This document shows, piece after piece, positions 1-11,800 of a DNA stretch of 64,000 nucleotides. Source of the DNA: Hofstenia miamia (lineage: Eukaryota; Xenacoelomorpha; Acoela); contig SCFE01000103.1 of the NCBI GenBank assembly GCA_004352715.1, forward strand, positions 23,168 to 87,167, read 5' to 3'. The notes under the pieces are model-generated. The model searched no databases, was not told the origin of the DNA, and was given only the letters and a program-made list of their open reading frames with translations. The position numbers and the translations under genes were made by a program. Position 1 is the first letter of the stretch. Each line of letters starts with the position of its first letter.

Positions 1-155
1 CCCTTCTCCGACTTCACCTACTCTTCCATTTGCTCCTATTTCATCTCCTGTGACTGTCCTCGCTGCCGTAAAACTTGACTTGTTTTTATTTTCTTGTTGT
101 GTATGCCTTCAGCGGCTAAATAAAGTCATTGATTATTATTATTATTATTATTATG
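1..155 (+). mobile_element. 3' end of a retroelement with polyadenylation signal and (ATT)n tail
   Basis: A pyrimidine-rich stretch with no usable reading frame leads into AATAAA at 119-124 and then an (ATT)n tract at about 132-154. That layout, a signal just ahead of a simple-repeat tail, is what the 3' end of a non-LTR retrotransposon looks like. The body would lie before the window. The link to the TAA-associated family further on is inference only. Confidence 0.4.
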
Positions 156-342
156 TTGGCATGAATGAAACATGGGGTGTTTTAACCATATATTCTTACA
201 ATATTTTTAAACGATGTTTTTCAAATTAATATAGAACGTGATGGAAAGTTTGGTAAATAATTTTTATGATGCGTTAATTCATACTTTCATAACTGATGTT
301 CTACTTGCTTAAATCTTTTGCTTAATAATAGTGATAGTATCG

Positions 343-470
343 AGCGCCATTATAATAATCAGGAAAATATTAAGCGCCATTATAATAGTTTTTGTATTCA
401 GCGCCATTATTATAGCTCACGAAATTGTATTCAGCTCCATTATATGCGAGGTGTATTCAGCGCCATTATA
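343..470. repeat. Five-unit short tandem array, core AGCGCCATTATAATA
   Basis: The core AGCGCCATTAT (once AGCTCCATTAT) begins at about 343, 373, 400, 433 and 459, so units are 26 to 33 bp with variable spacers. The last unit runs straight into a TAA tract, at which the next retroelement fragment starts. Confidence 0.7.
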
Positions 471-1518
471 ATAATAATAATCTAAAGCCTTGGTTGGCAA
501 CTTCCTAGGACAAGGGCAGTCCAAAATGAAAGCTCATGGGGCAGGAAGGTCTCTTAAGCCTTGGTTGGCAACTTCCTAGGAGAATGTGAGTCCAAAATCA
601 AACACAATAAAACACTGATGAGAAGTCATGATAAAGCAAAGGCCCTCAGTCCCCGGCAGGCCTTCAATGGTCAGAGGGTGCTAAGAATCTCCGGACAACA
701 GCGGACTCCACAATCGGGATTGTGGACTCGAGAAGTGGCAGTATAGGATCCACACAGACCAATGGACAACGGCAACAATACCTATCACAGAAAAGTTAAA
801 GGAGCCAGGCATAGGGTATAAGATGGAGAAGAATGGTAGCGCAGTGAGTCACCTGTGGTACATGGACGACCTGAAGATGTACGCTAGTTCAAAGAAGATG
901 TTGCAGAAGCAAGTGGCGACATTGGAGAAGGCAAGCAGAGATTCAGGATTGGAGTTTGGATTAGGAAAGTGTGCAGCAGTGACAATTACTAGAGGCAAGT
1001 GTGTGGATGCGAGGGTTTTAGGACAAGCAGTGGGGATAAGATTGAAGAAGTCAAAGAGGGGTACAAGTACTTAGGTGTGATAGAGAAAGACAGAACAGAT
1101 CACGAGGAAATGAAGATGAAGCTAAGGAAAGAATACAAGAGGAGAGTAAGAAAGGTACTACAGAAGTCAGCATTGAATAGGCAGAACAGCATAAAGGCAT
1201 TTAATACTTGGGCAATACCAGTGTTGAGATATTCGACAGGAATAGTTAGGTGGAACAAGAATGAACTGAGGGAATTAAACAGGGAAACAAGGAAGATACT
1301 AGCAGCAGAGAGAGCATTCAACCTAAATGGAGATATAGATAGGCTGTACATGGCAAGGCATAAGGGAGAGAAAGGGCTGCTAAGTGTGGAGGAAACTGTA
1401 AAGACAGAAGCACTAGGGCTAAGGGAATATGTAGAAAAGCAACCCGGAGGATCCCTACTAGAGGTCACTAAGGAGTTAAAGAAGATAAAAACTGAGAGTG
1501 AAGGAAAGAATGAAATTG
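471..1518 (+). mobile_element. REL-endonuclease non-LTR retrotransposon, copy 1 (internally deleted, 3' truncated)
   Basis: The fragment starts at a short TAA tract. Its first 300 bases match the 5' end of the longer copy at 27312-31345. It then jumps at about 770-780 into the late reverse-transcriptase region, so about 2 kb of ORF is deleted. The remaining protein has the RT catalytic motif YMDD in the context LWYMDDLKMYAS (from 823). The thumb region follows in another frame (999-1535). The fragment stops matching near 1518, before the zinc knuckle and endonuclease. It is dead. The family assignment rests on the fuller copy. Confidence 0.8.
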
Positions 1519-1951
1519 ACCGGAAAGTTTTATGAATTCGACAGTCAAATTCTCCGATGAAATATCTGAATTTTTTTTAATAATAATACTAATTCTCTTG
1601 GAAAACTTGGTCTAGCATATAATGGGAAGAGATTTCTTGCATACTGTAAGTGATATGGATATTGTCAATGATAAAATTCACAGTGTGGACACTTATATTC
1701 AAAGGTTTTCATATCAAGAATGGAAATTGTAGTAGTCACTTAGAATTTATCTGGATTTCAGGAGAGGGATCCAACAAAGATCTTTGACTCTTTCTTGATG
1801 TGTGCACAGATATTCCAAACCCATTGAGGAATCAACCATCCTCAAGAATTTAAAAGTAATCAAAAGTATATACATAAGATCAATGCAACCAAGTCTTAAC
1901 ATCAAAGATGACTACATATATCAGCACAAATGACCTCTAATCAACGTTTAA
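1519..1951. other. AT-rich sequence between retroelement fragments
   Basis: No coding similarity or repeat structure is visible. It separates copy 1 of the retroelement from the TAA tract at which copy 2 starts. Confidence 0.5.
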
Positions 1952-1958
1952 TTATATA

Positions 1959-1965
1959 TAATAAC

Positions 1966-2019
<54 letters not shown>

Positions 2020-2020
2020 T
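1959..2020. repeat. (TAA)n microsatellite
   Basis: A nearly pure TAA tract of about 20 units. The retroelement sequence on its right starts abruptly in mid-ORF, so this is probably the insertion target or the junction of a 5'-truncated copy. Confidence 0.9.
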
Positions 2021-3098
2021 AAAGGAATATGTAGAAGAGCAACCTAGAGGATCCCTACTAGAGGTCACTAAGGCGTTAAAGAAGATAAGAACTGAGAGTG
2101 AAGGAAAGAAGGTATACCAGAGTAGGATGGAATCAGAGAGACAAACAAGGTATAGGCAGAAGGCAATGCATGGAGAATACTGGAGGAACACAGAAAAGTG
2201 TGACAGAGAAGAGAGCAACAAGTGGTTAAAGAAGGCAGGACTGAAGAGAGAAACAGAAGCACTAATAATGGNNNNNNNNNNNNNNNNNNNNNNNNNNNNN
2301 NNNNNNNNNNNNNNNNNNNNNNNNNNNNNNNNNNNNNNNNNNNNNNNNNNNNNNNNNNNNNNNNNNNNNNNNNNNNNNNNNNNNNNNNNNNNNNNNNNNN
2401 NNNNNNNNNNNNNNNNNNNNNNNNNNNNNNNNNNNNNNNNNNNNNNNNNNNNNNNNNNNNNNNNNNNNNNNNNNNNNNNNNNNNNNNNNNNNNNNNNNNN
2501 NNNNNNNNNNNNNNNNNNNNNNNNNNNNNNNNNNNNNNNNNNNNNNNNNNNNNNNNNNNNNNNNNNNNNNNNNNNNNNNNNNNNNNGGGTTAGAAGCAGG
2601 AGACAAGTGGTATGAGCACAAGCCACAGGGCGTCATAAAAATGGAGAAGGTTAAGATACTGTGGGACTTCAACATACAGACACGCAAGATGATAGAAGCA
2701 CGGAGGCCAGACATAGTAGTGGTAGACAAAGAGAAAAGATTAGGAACAGTGATAGACATAGCAGTACCAAAGGACAGAAATGTAGAAAGCAAGGAGAAAG
2801 AGAAGATAGACAAGTACAGAGAGTTGGCAGAGGAAATAGAAAGGCTGTGGAAGTTAAAGAAGGTTGAAGTAGTCCCGGTAGTAGTTGGCGCACTAGGAGC
2901 AGTAAGTAAGAAGCATAAGAGATACTTGGAGGAGTTAGGAGTACCAAAGTGGGGAGGAGAGGTAGCACAGAAGGCAGCATTGTTAGGAACAGCTAGAGTC
3001 CTGAGGAAAGCTCAGACTCCCTGGGAACTGGTGAGTTCGCCGAGCTGAGAGGGATACCAGCATGAAGTTGTGAGATGCAAGAATAATAATAATCAATT
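2021..3098 (+). mobile_element. REL-endonuclease non-LTR retrotransposon, copy 2 (5' truncated, with gap)
   Basis: This copy starts directly after the TAA tract at the residues LKEYVEE, duplicating about 100 bp also present at the end of copy 1. After a gap at 2272-2586 it continues into the C-terminal endonuclease. There RPDIVVV and the following IDIAVPKDR form the PD-(D/E)XK restriction-like nuclease core of R2/R4/NeSL-type elements. The 3' part ends in a short AATAATAAT tail near 3083-3095. The longest clean reading frame after the gap is 2641-3048. It is a fragment and not functional by itself. Confidence 0.8.
2272..2586. other. Assembly gap (Ns)
   Basis: A run of N inside retroelement copy 2. 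Reading frames that cross it are artefacts. Confidence 1.
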
Positions 3099-6000
3099 GT
3101 TGTTTTTTATTCCAAAATATCACATCAAGCAATCGGTCATCATTGGCAAAAATATTCAATTGGGCATTAAGAACTTAGAATTATATCGATAGACATACAT
3201 CAGTGAGTAATTTAATAAGAGATGGCAATGTTCTTGCACCATTGTTTTTAGTTCAATATCAACCATTTTGTATATTACACAAATATGTACACAATTCAAA
3301 ACCCTTGCATTTGTCCCAAAATACAAATGACTCAAAATTATAAACATTTCTGACCAAAAATTAAAGAACTTTTATTATCTAAACGATCCCTATTATGAAT
3401 ATCAAATCAATTAAATACATGGACAGATTTCATTTAAAACTTACGCCCTTTAAGTAATCGTGCATATTTATCAGTTTGTAAATATGCTTGTATAGTAGTT
3501 TGTAGTAATGTTTGTTTTTAGTTTTGTTTTTGTTTACTTGTATTTAGTTTGCAATAAATTTGCTTTAACGCTTATTAACACACGCATACAACTGATTAGT
3601 TGTGAATCATGGTTATGTATTTGAAACGTATAGACTGTATCATTCTATCTTTCACCCAGTAGTTTGGAGCCCACTGGATATTTCATTTGTTATGTATAGT
3701 ACTTGTGAACTTGTATTGTCTAAAGTAATTCATCAATTCTTAGAATCCTTATAATCTTTTAGGATTCTAGAGGTTGGAAATGAATTAATGTTAGTGTATT
3801 TGTCATTGAAGAGTCATTGAATTTATCATTAAAGTTGAAGATAATCAAATGTATTTATGATTTTATGGTTCTTGGGATAGGTGTTGAAATATTTTTGAGC
3901 TTTGAAGACTCCTTTCCCATCTGCCCCATTCGGGGATCAGATGAAAAAAGGGCAAATTATTCTTAATAGAAAATATAATAAGACATGCTGATGATGAAGT
4001 TCTACAGATATCATATCTATGATATTTCAATATACTTGGAATGTCTAACACCTATATTAAACATTTGGAGTGGTAACTTCAATATCTTTAGCCATTTAAA
4101 GCATTTGTATTACTTAAAATTCTAAGAAAAAACACCATAATATTTGAAAAATTAAAAATTTATTACTTGTCAGATTTCAACATTTGACGCACCATTCAAA
4201 AGCCTTCCTCAGGTAACTAAGAAACATATTGCATTAGTATACACTCGTTCACATGAGTAGACGGCCATCCAGATTACTGAATGCCAGATCACTAAATGGC
4301 ATCTGTGTTCAAGAAATTATTGAATGAAAGCATTGTTGAATGACAAATCTAGATGGTTAAGTAATGTTTGTTTTGTTATTGAACAAAAATATGTGATTGA
4401 TACTACATATTTATTACACAGCAAGCATAGCGTCAAGAATATTAACACTTATTTGAGTCAATATATTGTGAAATACCAATTTAATTAAAATATTTAACAT
4501 TTCGTGTTGCTGACATAATTTGTCGATCCACTTTTATTGAATTTAGGTTGCCATAATATGTATTTGATTAATTGAAGATTTATTTTGATACTGGAAAATA
4601 CCATATAATTAATTGCATTTGTATTTAATTTTTCCAAGATTATGTAGTTCATCAGCCTGCATGTTTAGGCAACATTTAGAATGCAACTTTTTTAGCGTAG
4701 GTAGTTCATAAGGCTTGAAAAACAAATTTTTGTCACTTGATCTCCTGAAGTGTAAGAAAGAGAATATCAACTACTCACTGAATCGATGCTTAAACGAATT
4801 GCTGCTGTATTACAACACAAAAAGCAATCCAATTAAACAGTGACTTACCAATTTATGTAGTTGAGAACGTTTTACTCTTTGTGTATCTTTCGCATATTTT
4901 CATAGAATACATTTACATTTAATTGACAGGATAATTATCTCCGAATTGCTTAATTTCGTAACATTCGCTCAATTTAAATTTTCCAATTATGGAGGAGATA
5001 CATCTAAAGTTGAATGGAATTCATAAACATTCATGCAAAAGTTTTATAAAATAATGTCCTAAAAACATCAAAGCTAAATTGTTGTTTCGCAAATTATTTA
5101 CCGTTAAATTTAGTGTTTCAAACTTAAGCATCATTAAGTCAATGAGTAGATATGTTAAATATATCTCATCTGCTTAACATTTCTATTCGAACTATCAATT
5201 TCTGAATCCCTCTGCACTTTGTAGCCAAAATTCAGTTTCTTTAACAAACTAGGCCCATAACATCTAAATTGCACACATGTGACTTTAGATTGAAACTGTT
5301 TAGTCTCGTTTGCTATTGTTGAATAAATTGAATTGAGAGAATGAATCATAATTAATGAATCGTTGTTAAGCTTATCTCAGTTAATCCAAAACGTATTTCG
5401 ATTAATTTGTAGCAAGACGACAACAAAGCACTTGGAAAATTGAAAAGATGCTCATAATATCAATGCTATCATATGCAAGTAGTTCAAACAGATGAGTGTT
5501 TATTAATATTGTGCTTCTATCTGTGTATCTGTTGTTCATACATCTATTAATTCCCTGCTCTCTACAAAATATATTTTAAATACCTTATTTATTGTAGCGA
5601 AAGTTCTAGTGAAGCTACAACATCAAAACACTTTATTCAATTCATAGCTGTGTTTTGCAACGTAGTCTTTTTGTAGGAGTACTGTAAGTAAAATCTCAGG
5701 TAAATAAAATTTTATTTACCATCACCACTTAAAGTTAAAATGAGATGTGAATATTGATTCTGCTTTAGAAATTACATACATGTTGTATTAGGTAGCAATA
5801 GCAGCTAATACTGGTATTCACATATTAAAATTCTCACTTATTTAAATTCATTTAAAATCATATCATCCATACACGCGTTATTAAATAGCTTAATTGAAAT
5901 CCGTCGCAGTTTTTTTGGATGCTAATCACTGCATATGATATCAATAACGTGCAATAATGTTTTCTTTTTCCCTAGCAGACGACTATATTATAATAGTCAT

Positions 6001-6209
6001 TATTGACAGTTATGATACGGCGTCTCTTTTTCAAATAATTTGGAAAACTGCGAAAAACAAACACCTATAAGAATGTCTTTTTCGGAGTTAATAGATATAG
6101 GTGGTTTATTATGCTTAACGCATGGAAATTCTACTATTTTATGTAATTTTGGCCTAGATTGATATTTACTTGAAACAATTTTAGAAAATGGTGTATATGG
6201 ATTTTTTAG
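3099..6209. other. AT-rich non-coding stretch upstream of the first recognised TTC7 exon
   Basis: No reading frame here resembles a protein I recognise. I searched specifically for the missing N-terminal part of TTC7, including the conserved stretch around the first tetratricopeptide repeats, and found nothing convincing. This is most likely an intron whose 5' exon lies before the window. A Penelope-like tail relic may lie at 4130-4262. Confidence 0.5.
4130..4262 (-). mobile_element. Possible Penelope-like element tail with degenerate hammerhead-like core
   Basis: Read on the minus strand, CTGAGGA (4212-4206) is followed by GGC, a loop and GTC, then AAA where a hammerhead would have GAAA. 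The flanking AT-rich text resembles remembered Penelope-like tails. The missing G makes a working ribozyme unlikely. The assignment is by motif only. Confidence 0.25.
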
Positions 6210-6420
6210 GGATGGTGGCTGAGAAAACACCAGGTGTCAATATGAAAACTGTTATGTCGCACTATTCTAATGCAGCCGAATTTTGTCTTCAGTATTTAAA
6301 AGCTTGTGATTCACGCACATTTAACACATCAAATGGTATTTCATCGGCTTCATCTCCTTTGGTCACAAAGTTCTTAGAACATGTTGTACAACGACTTCCA
6401 GCACTTATAATTAAAAATGA
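6210..6420 (+). CDS. TTC7: TTC7 exon (first recognised)
   Basis: The acceptor ATTTTTTAG precedes GG, which completes a glycine codon, followed by MVAEKTP; this lines up with KGLCLEKLP in human TTC7B. The exon continues through HYSNAAEFCLQYLKA and FLEHVVQRLP to IIKN, and ends in GA before GTACGT (phase 2). An upstream in-frame ATG at 6188 is before the acceptor and is probably intronic, since a protein starting there would lack the conserved N-terminal third. Confidence 0.85.
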
Positions 6421-8842
6421 GTACGTATTTATCTCGCGTATTTTTCTTCAAAAATTTTGAAATTTCATGCAATTCAAAGGCGATTAATTAATTATCTTCT
6501 AGTAATTTTTCTTTGTAGTCAGAGAAACTTCTAAATGATAAATTATAGTCTAAGTTGTTTAAGTTGGGAAAGTATTTGTTAGTGGAGGTTGAGTTTTGAT
6601 AAAAAATCAGAATCTATTTATGCTATTTACTACCTTCGTTCATTAGGTACCCATTATCGAACACAGTTGACGAGCATTTAATATGCTTACTACAGAAATT
6701 GCGAAAGATGTTTTTTGCAATAGCAGATGTAACTTGTTCGATTTGCTCCAAGATTGTTATTTCTAAGGAAATCAAAAAGTTGCAGCAAAGATTCGAAGAA
6801 TTGCGCAATAAAATTAACGGCAAGAACAATAAAAATGGAGCTAAATTTGCACTCATATTTGAATTAGGAAAACAAAAGCGTATTGACAATACTAAGTAGT
6901 TATAAACAATGATACGTTTCTCTCAACACAAATGCTGGTGGCGTACCATTGTAACAAACAATAACGCCCTAAGGGATATGGGCATATGTCACTGCGACTA
7001 AAACTCGAAATGCCATCAATACCGCAGTTTGTCAAACGGTTCTTTATATAAGTTTTAATAGCTATTGGATCTTCTCTTTCGTCTGATTGCAATTTCTCAG
7101 TTTCCTCTTGGGTTTGTTCAATAGTACAGAAATGTTCCGCATAATCAATCAGCTCCGTGATAAAACAATAGTTTCACTTGATGTATATATATATAATTTC
7201 TTATTAGATCTCTAAGTAACACTTGAAATCAGTGTTTTATTCGGAACATATATTGAATTTAGTTCAAGGTATTTTAGCATTTCTAATCATGATCAAAATT
7301 TAAATAGCATAGTATTTAAATTCTCTTTAGCATTTCGTTATATTTCCCAGGTTTTATCTTATGCTCCCTTTGTTTTTATGTGCAGCCGCATCGTTGAATC
7401 TTGACAAAGCAAAATAGCAATAATGAAATTCAAAAAGGTAGGGAATGATTTGAAAACGTGTACAACTGTGAAGAAGTTATTAATGATATACACAGCTTTT
7501 GAGTATTTTGCAAACATCAAATGTTTCCCAAGTTTCCATTGGTTGATAAAAATTTTTTATGCGTTTTATTCCCCGTTGAATACGCAGAAGGAGGCTTCTC
7601 CGAGTGTGGGTTTCTGTCTAACAATTTAAAAATTTGCTCAAAACATTAAAGATTTTTTTTAAGAATTTAAATTTTATGGAAAAATATTTTCTTCTGAGTC
7701 AGAATTTAAATTTAAATTTATCATTTTAAATAATATAAATGCGATAAACTGGCTTGAAATTACAAGTATATATTAAAAATTGAAAATTTAAAAGTTCTTC
7801 CTTTCGTATGTTTGCCAGTTAGCATCATTGATTTCTAAAAGTTATTAACAATTCATTTCATTTTATTATCGGATCTCTGATTAAAATTCTCATAAATATA
7901 AACATTATATACTGTAAATGGAATTTGTAATTGTTGCCATTTTATTTATTTAAAATAAGTTCGTATGTGCCATTTCGAAGTAAAAGTGATTAGGAACTTC
8001 AAAGAAAAGAATCAAGGTTAAAAACTCTAGAGCTCGTAATTTATTTGAAGATTTGTTTGCTTTAATTTTTAAGAGATTTACATTTCTAGTTAATTGAAAT
8101 TATTGAATTATTTATAGAATGATGTTACGTTCAAATCAACGCCCTAAACATTTAATTAATGCAAATTCAAGGTAATTTAAATTTATTCACAAAGTTTACG
8201 AAATATATATATGTACACCATTAAATTCTTGTTTTTTAAAAGCCTGTTGACACTAGTTTTCTTTGAAGTATGACCTATAATATAAACTTCTGGACCAAAT
8301 TTTTAAACTCAGTTAGTATGGACAATTGCTAATATCATTTACATTGATTTTAGGACAGTTGCAGATGCTGTAAAACTGTTACGACGATGGTTACTCAGTG
8401 ATGAGCTAAAATCTTCTTCCAAACTTAAAATGGTACGTCATTATCTCGTCATTTAATGATAGAATTGAAATTATTGATGTTTAATTTTATCTTCGATAGT
8501 AAAATCCAAACCTATTTATTACCTTGCTAACGCCCATATGGGTTTCTATTTTCACAGGAATTATAACAAATTCCTCTTTGGAAATTGAAATGTATATATT
8601 TCGCTTAATGCATATTAATTGTGATTATTACGTTTTTGTATATTTTGTATATTTTGACATTAAGCAATCAATCAGTTACTTTTTAGATTCTGGTTCGTCA
8701 ATTAGGAGAAATTCTTCTTCGTATGGTATGCGATAGCACATATGAGAAAATACCAGCCTCTATATGCAAGTTTCGAACCAGTGTTGCGAGCATGCGCAGC
8801 AGTAAACCGTTATCATCTCCACCTTTGTGAGTATTTACTAAT

Positions 8843-8880
<38 letters not shown>

Positions 8881-11800
8881 GTAAAATTAGAGTTCCTTTG
8901 AAAAAAGTCCAAAATTACCCAAAAATTAAGCATAGCGTATCTATGAAAAGTGGGGATATGCATAGCGTATTTGTAAATGACCAATAAGTATACACACTGT
9001 ATCTATTATATTATATATACGGCCACTTAGTATAAAATATATAATGCATTTATAATTTATATTTCAAGTGAACGTACAGTAATTTTCAAATTTATCGCAC
9101 AATGGGCATTTGGTGTGTTTTACTAGAAGTGTCTCCTGATTTAATGGAATATTTATAGTTTTTTGAACGAGATTGAGGTTTCATATTGCATTTCTATCAG
9201 TCCTGAATCATGTCAATAAGCCAATAAGGATGATGAATTATTTTTTAGTTCAAGTTTGAAATGACTCGCCCTGCTGTGCAGTTAGCGCTATTTCCTGCAA
9301 TATTTGTATGACCCATTTGTCAATGACACCAATCTGTTAACAAAATTTCTGAAGTCATAAACTTTTTCAAATATTCATCATCTAATTTTTAATATCACCA
9401 TTTTGAATGCCAAACCTTTATAAATGTGTTTATTATTATAGTTGATCCCTGACGTTGTATTAGTTATGAAGATTCGGAAACACTTCTTCACAAATTATTT
9501 TTGTAAGATTGATTTTTTTGTTGAGAATTCAATTTTATTTTTGTATCAGAGACTTAATTTCTATCTCTAGATCTCGGTGGTATACCGAAAAAAAACGAAA
9601 CTGCGGTTTTCACTCAAAATCGGACTGAGAAAAAAAATAAACATCGAGTTTTCGTTTTTCAGCAGAAACAGCACTCATCTATAATGGTATTCCCATGAAA
9701 TGATGCAGTCTTCTTGTAGCAAAATGCTTGTCTAGCTGAAGCGTAATTTTGCTTGACTTGATTAACAAATTAATGTAGTTTTTAAAAATATTCCTTAACA
9801 CTCAGCCATGTCTTAAAAAGTGCACCTTCATCCATACCATTGAGTACAAAATGCACGCAGTTAATATTTTTACATTTAGCTGTTTAATAATTGGAGATTG
9901 GAGATAAATTTTTTGCAAGAACCTAGATAACCATTTTTTACCATTATAATATACGCGTTATGCCAGCTAACATCGGTCATATTATAATTGAAAAAAACTG
10001 TAAATTCTTCAATAATTGAATTCATCAGATCTACACCAGATTTGTTCGGATTATAATGCAATATAATATCTGGCTTTTTATCGTCACGTTCACTTGACTT
10101 CTATTGACCATGCGATGAGTTGAGTAGTAATATATTGCGGCTCTTTTTAGGTGCATAAGGCGAAATAACTATTTTATTAGTATGATCGTAAATTGCATTG
10201 TTGAAAAAACTTCACAGTCTTTTGAGACCTTCATGTGACTACGAATCTCTTTCCTATTTCCTTTTATTACAGTTACACCAACATTCAATAATCGTACTGT
10301 TTATCGATGTGATGTAAAAAAATCATCTGTCACGATGTTGCGACCAGTCTTTGCATAGGCACGTACCACATTGGATAATAAATTATGATGTACACAAATG
10401 CATTGAGGAGTGATTCACATGCCCAAAATATTTTAACTCCATACTTGCCTTGCTTTGTTGGCACATATGTTCGGCCAAGAATATTTAACTATAGCCAACA
10501 AGTTTTTCATCCACTGTAACTGTGCCATCAGCAAAATAATTTCAATGCAAATTTTTCTAATAACATCACCTAAATATCATGTATCACTTTGAATACGATT
10601 TTTCCTATTACGATAATTATCAAAACGCCAACAACGAAGAAAAAAGCAAAACGTAATTGGCTAGTTGTAGTACGATAAAATGGTCTACTGTCATGGACTG
10701 ACCAAATATTGTAAGAATGGCATGTTGTCACGATCCATACCAGCACATAGTACACTTCCATAACATGCCATGATTTCATCAAAATCAAAAAGTCTTCATG
10801 TAATTTGGGACCATGTTGTTGTGTTTTGTGGCTTATATACATCTAATATAAGATGCCTCACGATTTGTATAACGCAAAGTATGCTGCAAGATATCTTCAT
10901 TTTACAACAACGTAAAACGGTCCTTTTCCGTCGCAGAAGTAAAAACACGAGCACGTTCTGTAAGTATGTTGCGGCTTCGACGAACTACGGCAAAAGGATC
11001 ACGACGATAAGTTATATTATTTCATACTAATACACGGTTATCATGGTTGAAATCCGCATCCTCAAACCAGTTATCACTGTCACTTTCTGTATCTTGCTCT
11101 TCGAAAATGAGAACATCCCCATCATCATCGTTTTCAATTGATTCAACATCACCTGCTGAAGATGCATTACTGTTGTTGTCTCTTTCTATTAGATTTATAC
11201 TAACAGAAGCATTGGAATTCAAATCATTTTCATCAGCCGAGACTATTTGACGACGAATATCACGATAGTTGAAAAGGTGTAAAAAAACGAAACTGAACTC
11301 ATTTTTTGGAAACCACCGAACATTATTTCCGTTCTATACCCCTATGAAGAAACCTCTAAATTCATCTTCATAAATATTTAACTGTTACGTAAACTATATA
11401 AAAAATTGAATTTAGTGGAAAAAGTTTAGTATATTACCAAATTTTCTATGAATTCAAAAATATCGGCGTTCAAATCCTGTACAAACTACATAGATTTTCT
11501 TATTTAAATTTTAATTTTATCAATGTAATGTTATTCTTACGAATTCTCAACGTCAATATTTCTCATACTTCTGAGTGTATTCTTACAAAAATGTTTTACA
11601 TATACTAATTAGTTTTACCCTGTATTAATTTTTTTTGTATTTTTTTATACCATTTACGGAGATGTTTTAGGAGGTCCCTTCACAGACTCATATGAAGGAA
11701 ACTAAATCTGATTAAAAATATTTAAATAAAATTTGAATTCTCAACAAAAATATTGATGCTGGTGCTAAAAATCAAATTTATAATTTGAATCTTCACAAAA

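Noticed and set aside
343-470. CRISPR array
   Set aside because: Regular repeats are short, variable and AT-rich, there are no cas genes, and the genome is eukaryotic.
1100-1468. Leu/Ser-rich minus-strand open frame opposite retroelement copy 1 (similar ones at 2669-2980, 27738-28148, 30063-30584 and 30744-31412)
   Set aside because: These are antisense shadows of the A/G-rich retroelement ORF; purine-rich coding strands give long pyrimidine-rich frames without stops on the other strand.
7423-7629. hAT-like C-terminus in intron 1 (CFPSFHWLIKIFYAFYSPLN...)
   Set aside because: Spacing vaguely recalls the hAT dimerisation region, but the diagnostic ERxFS is absent; too weak to annotate.
8845-8875. 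TA-rich tracts (8845, 13182, 35299, 45076, 50004) as promoters
   Set aside because: These are ordinary TA microsatellites with no link to a start site.
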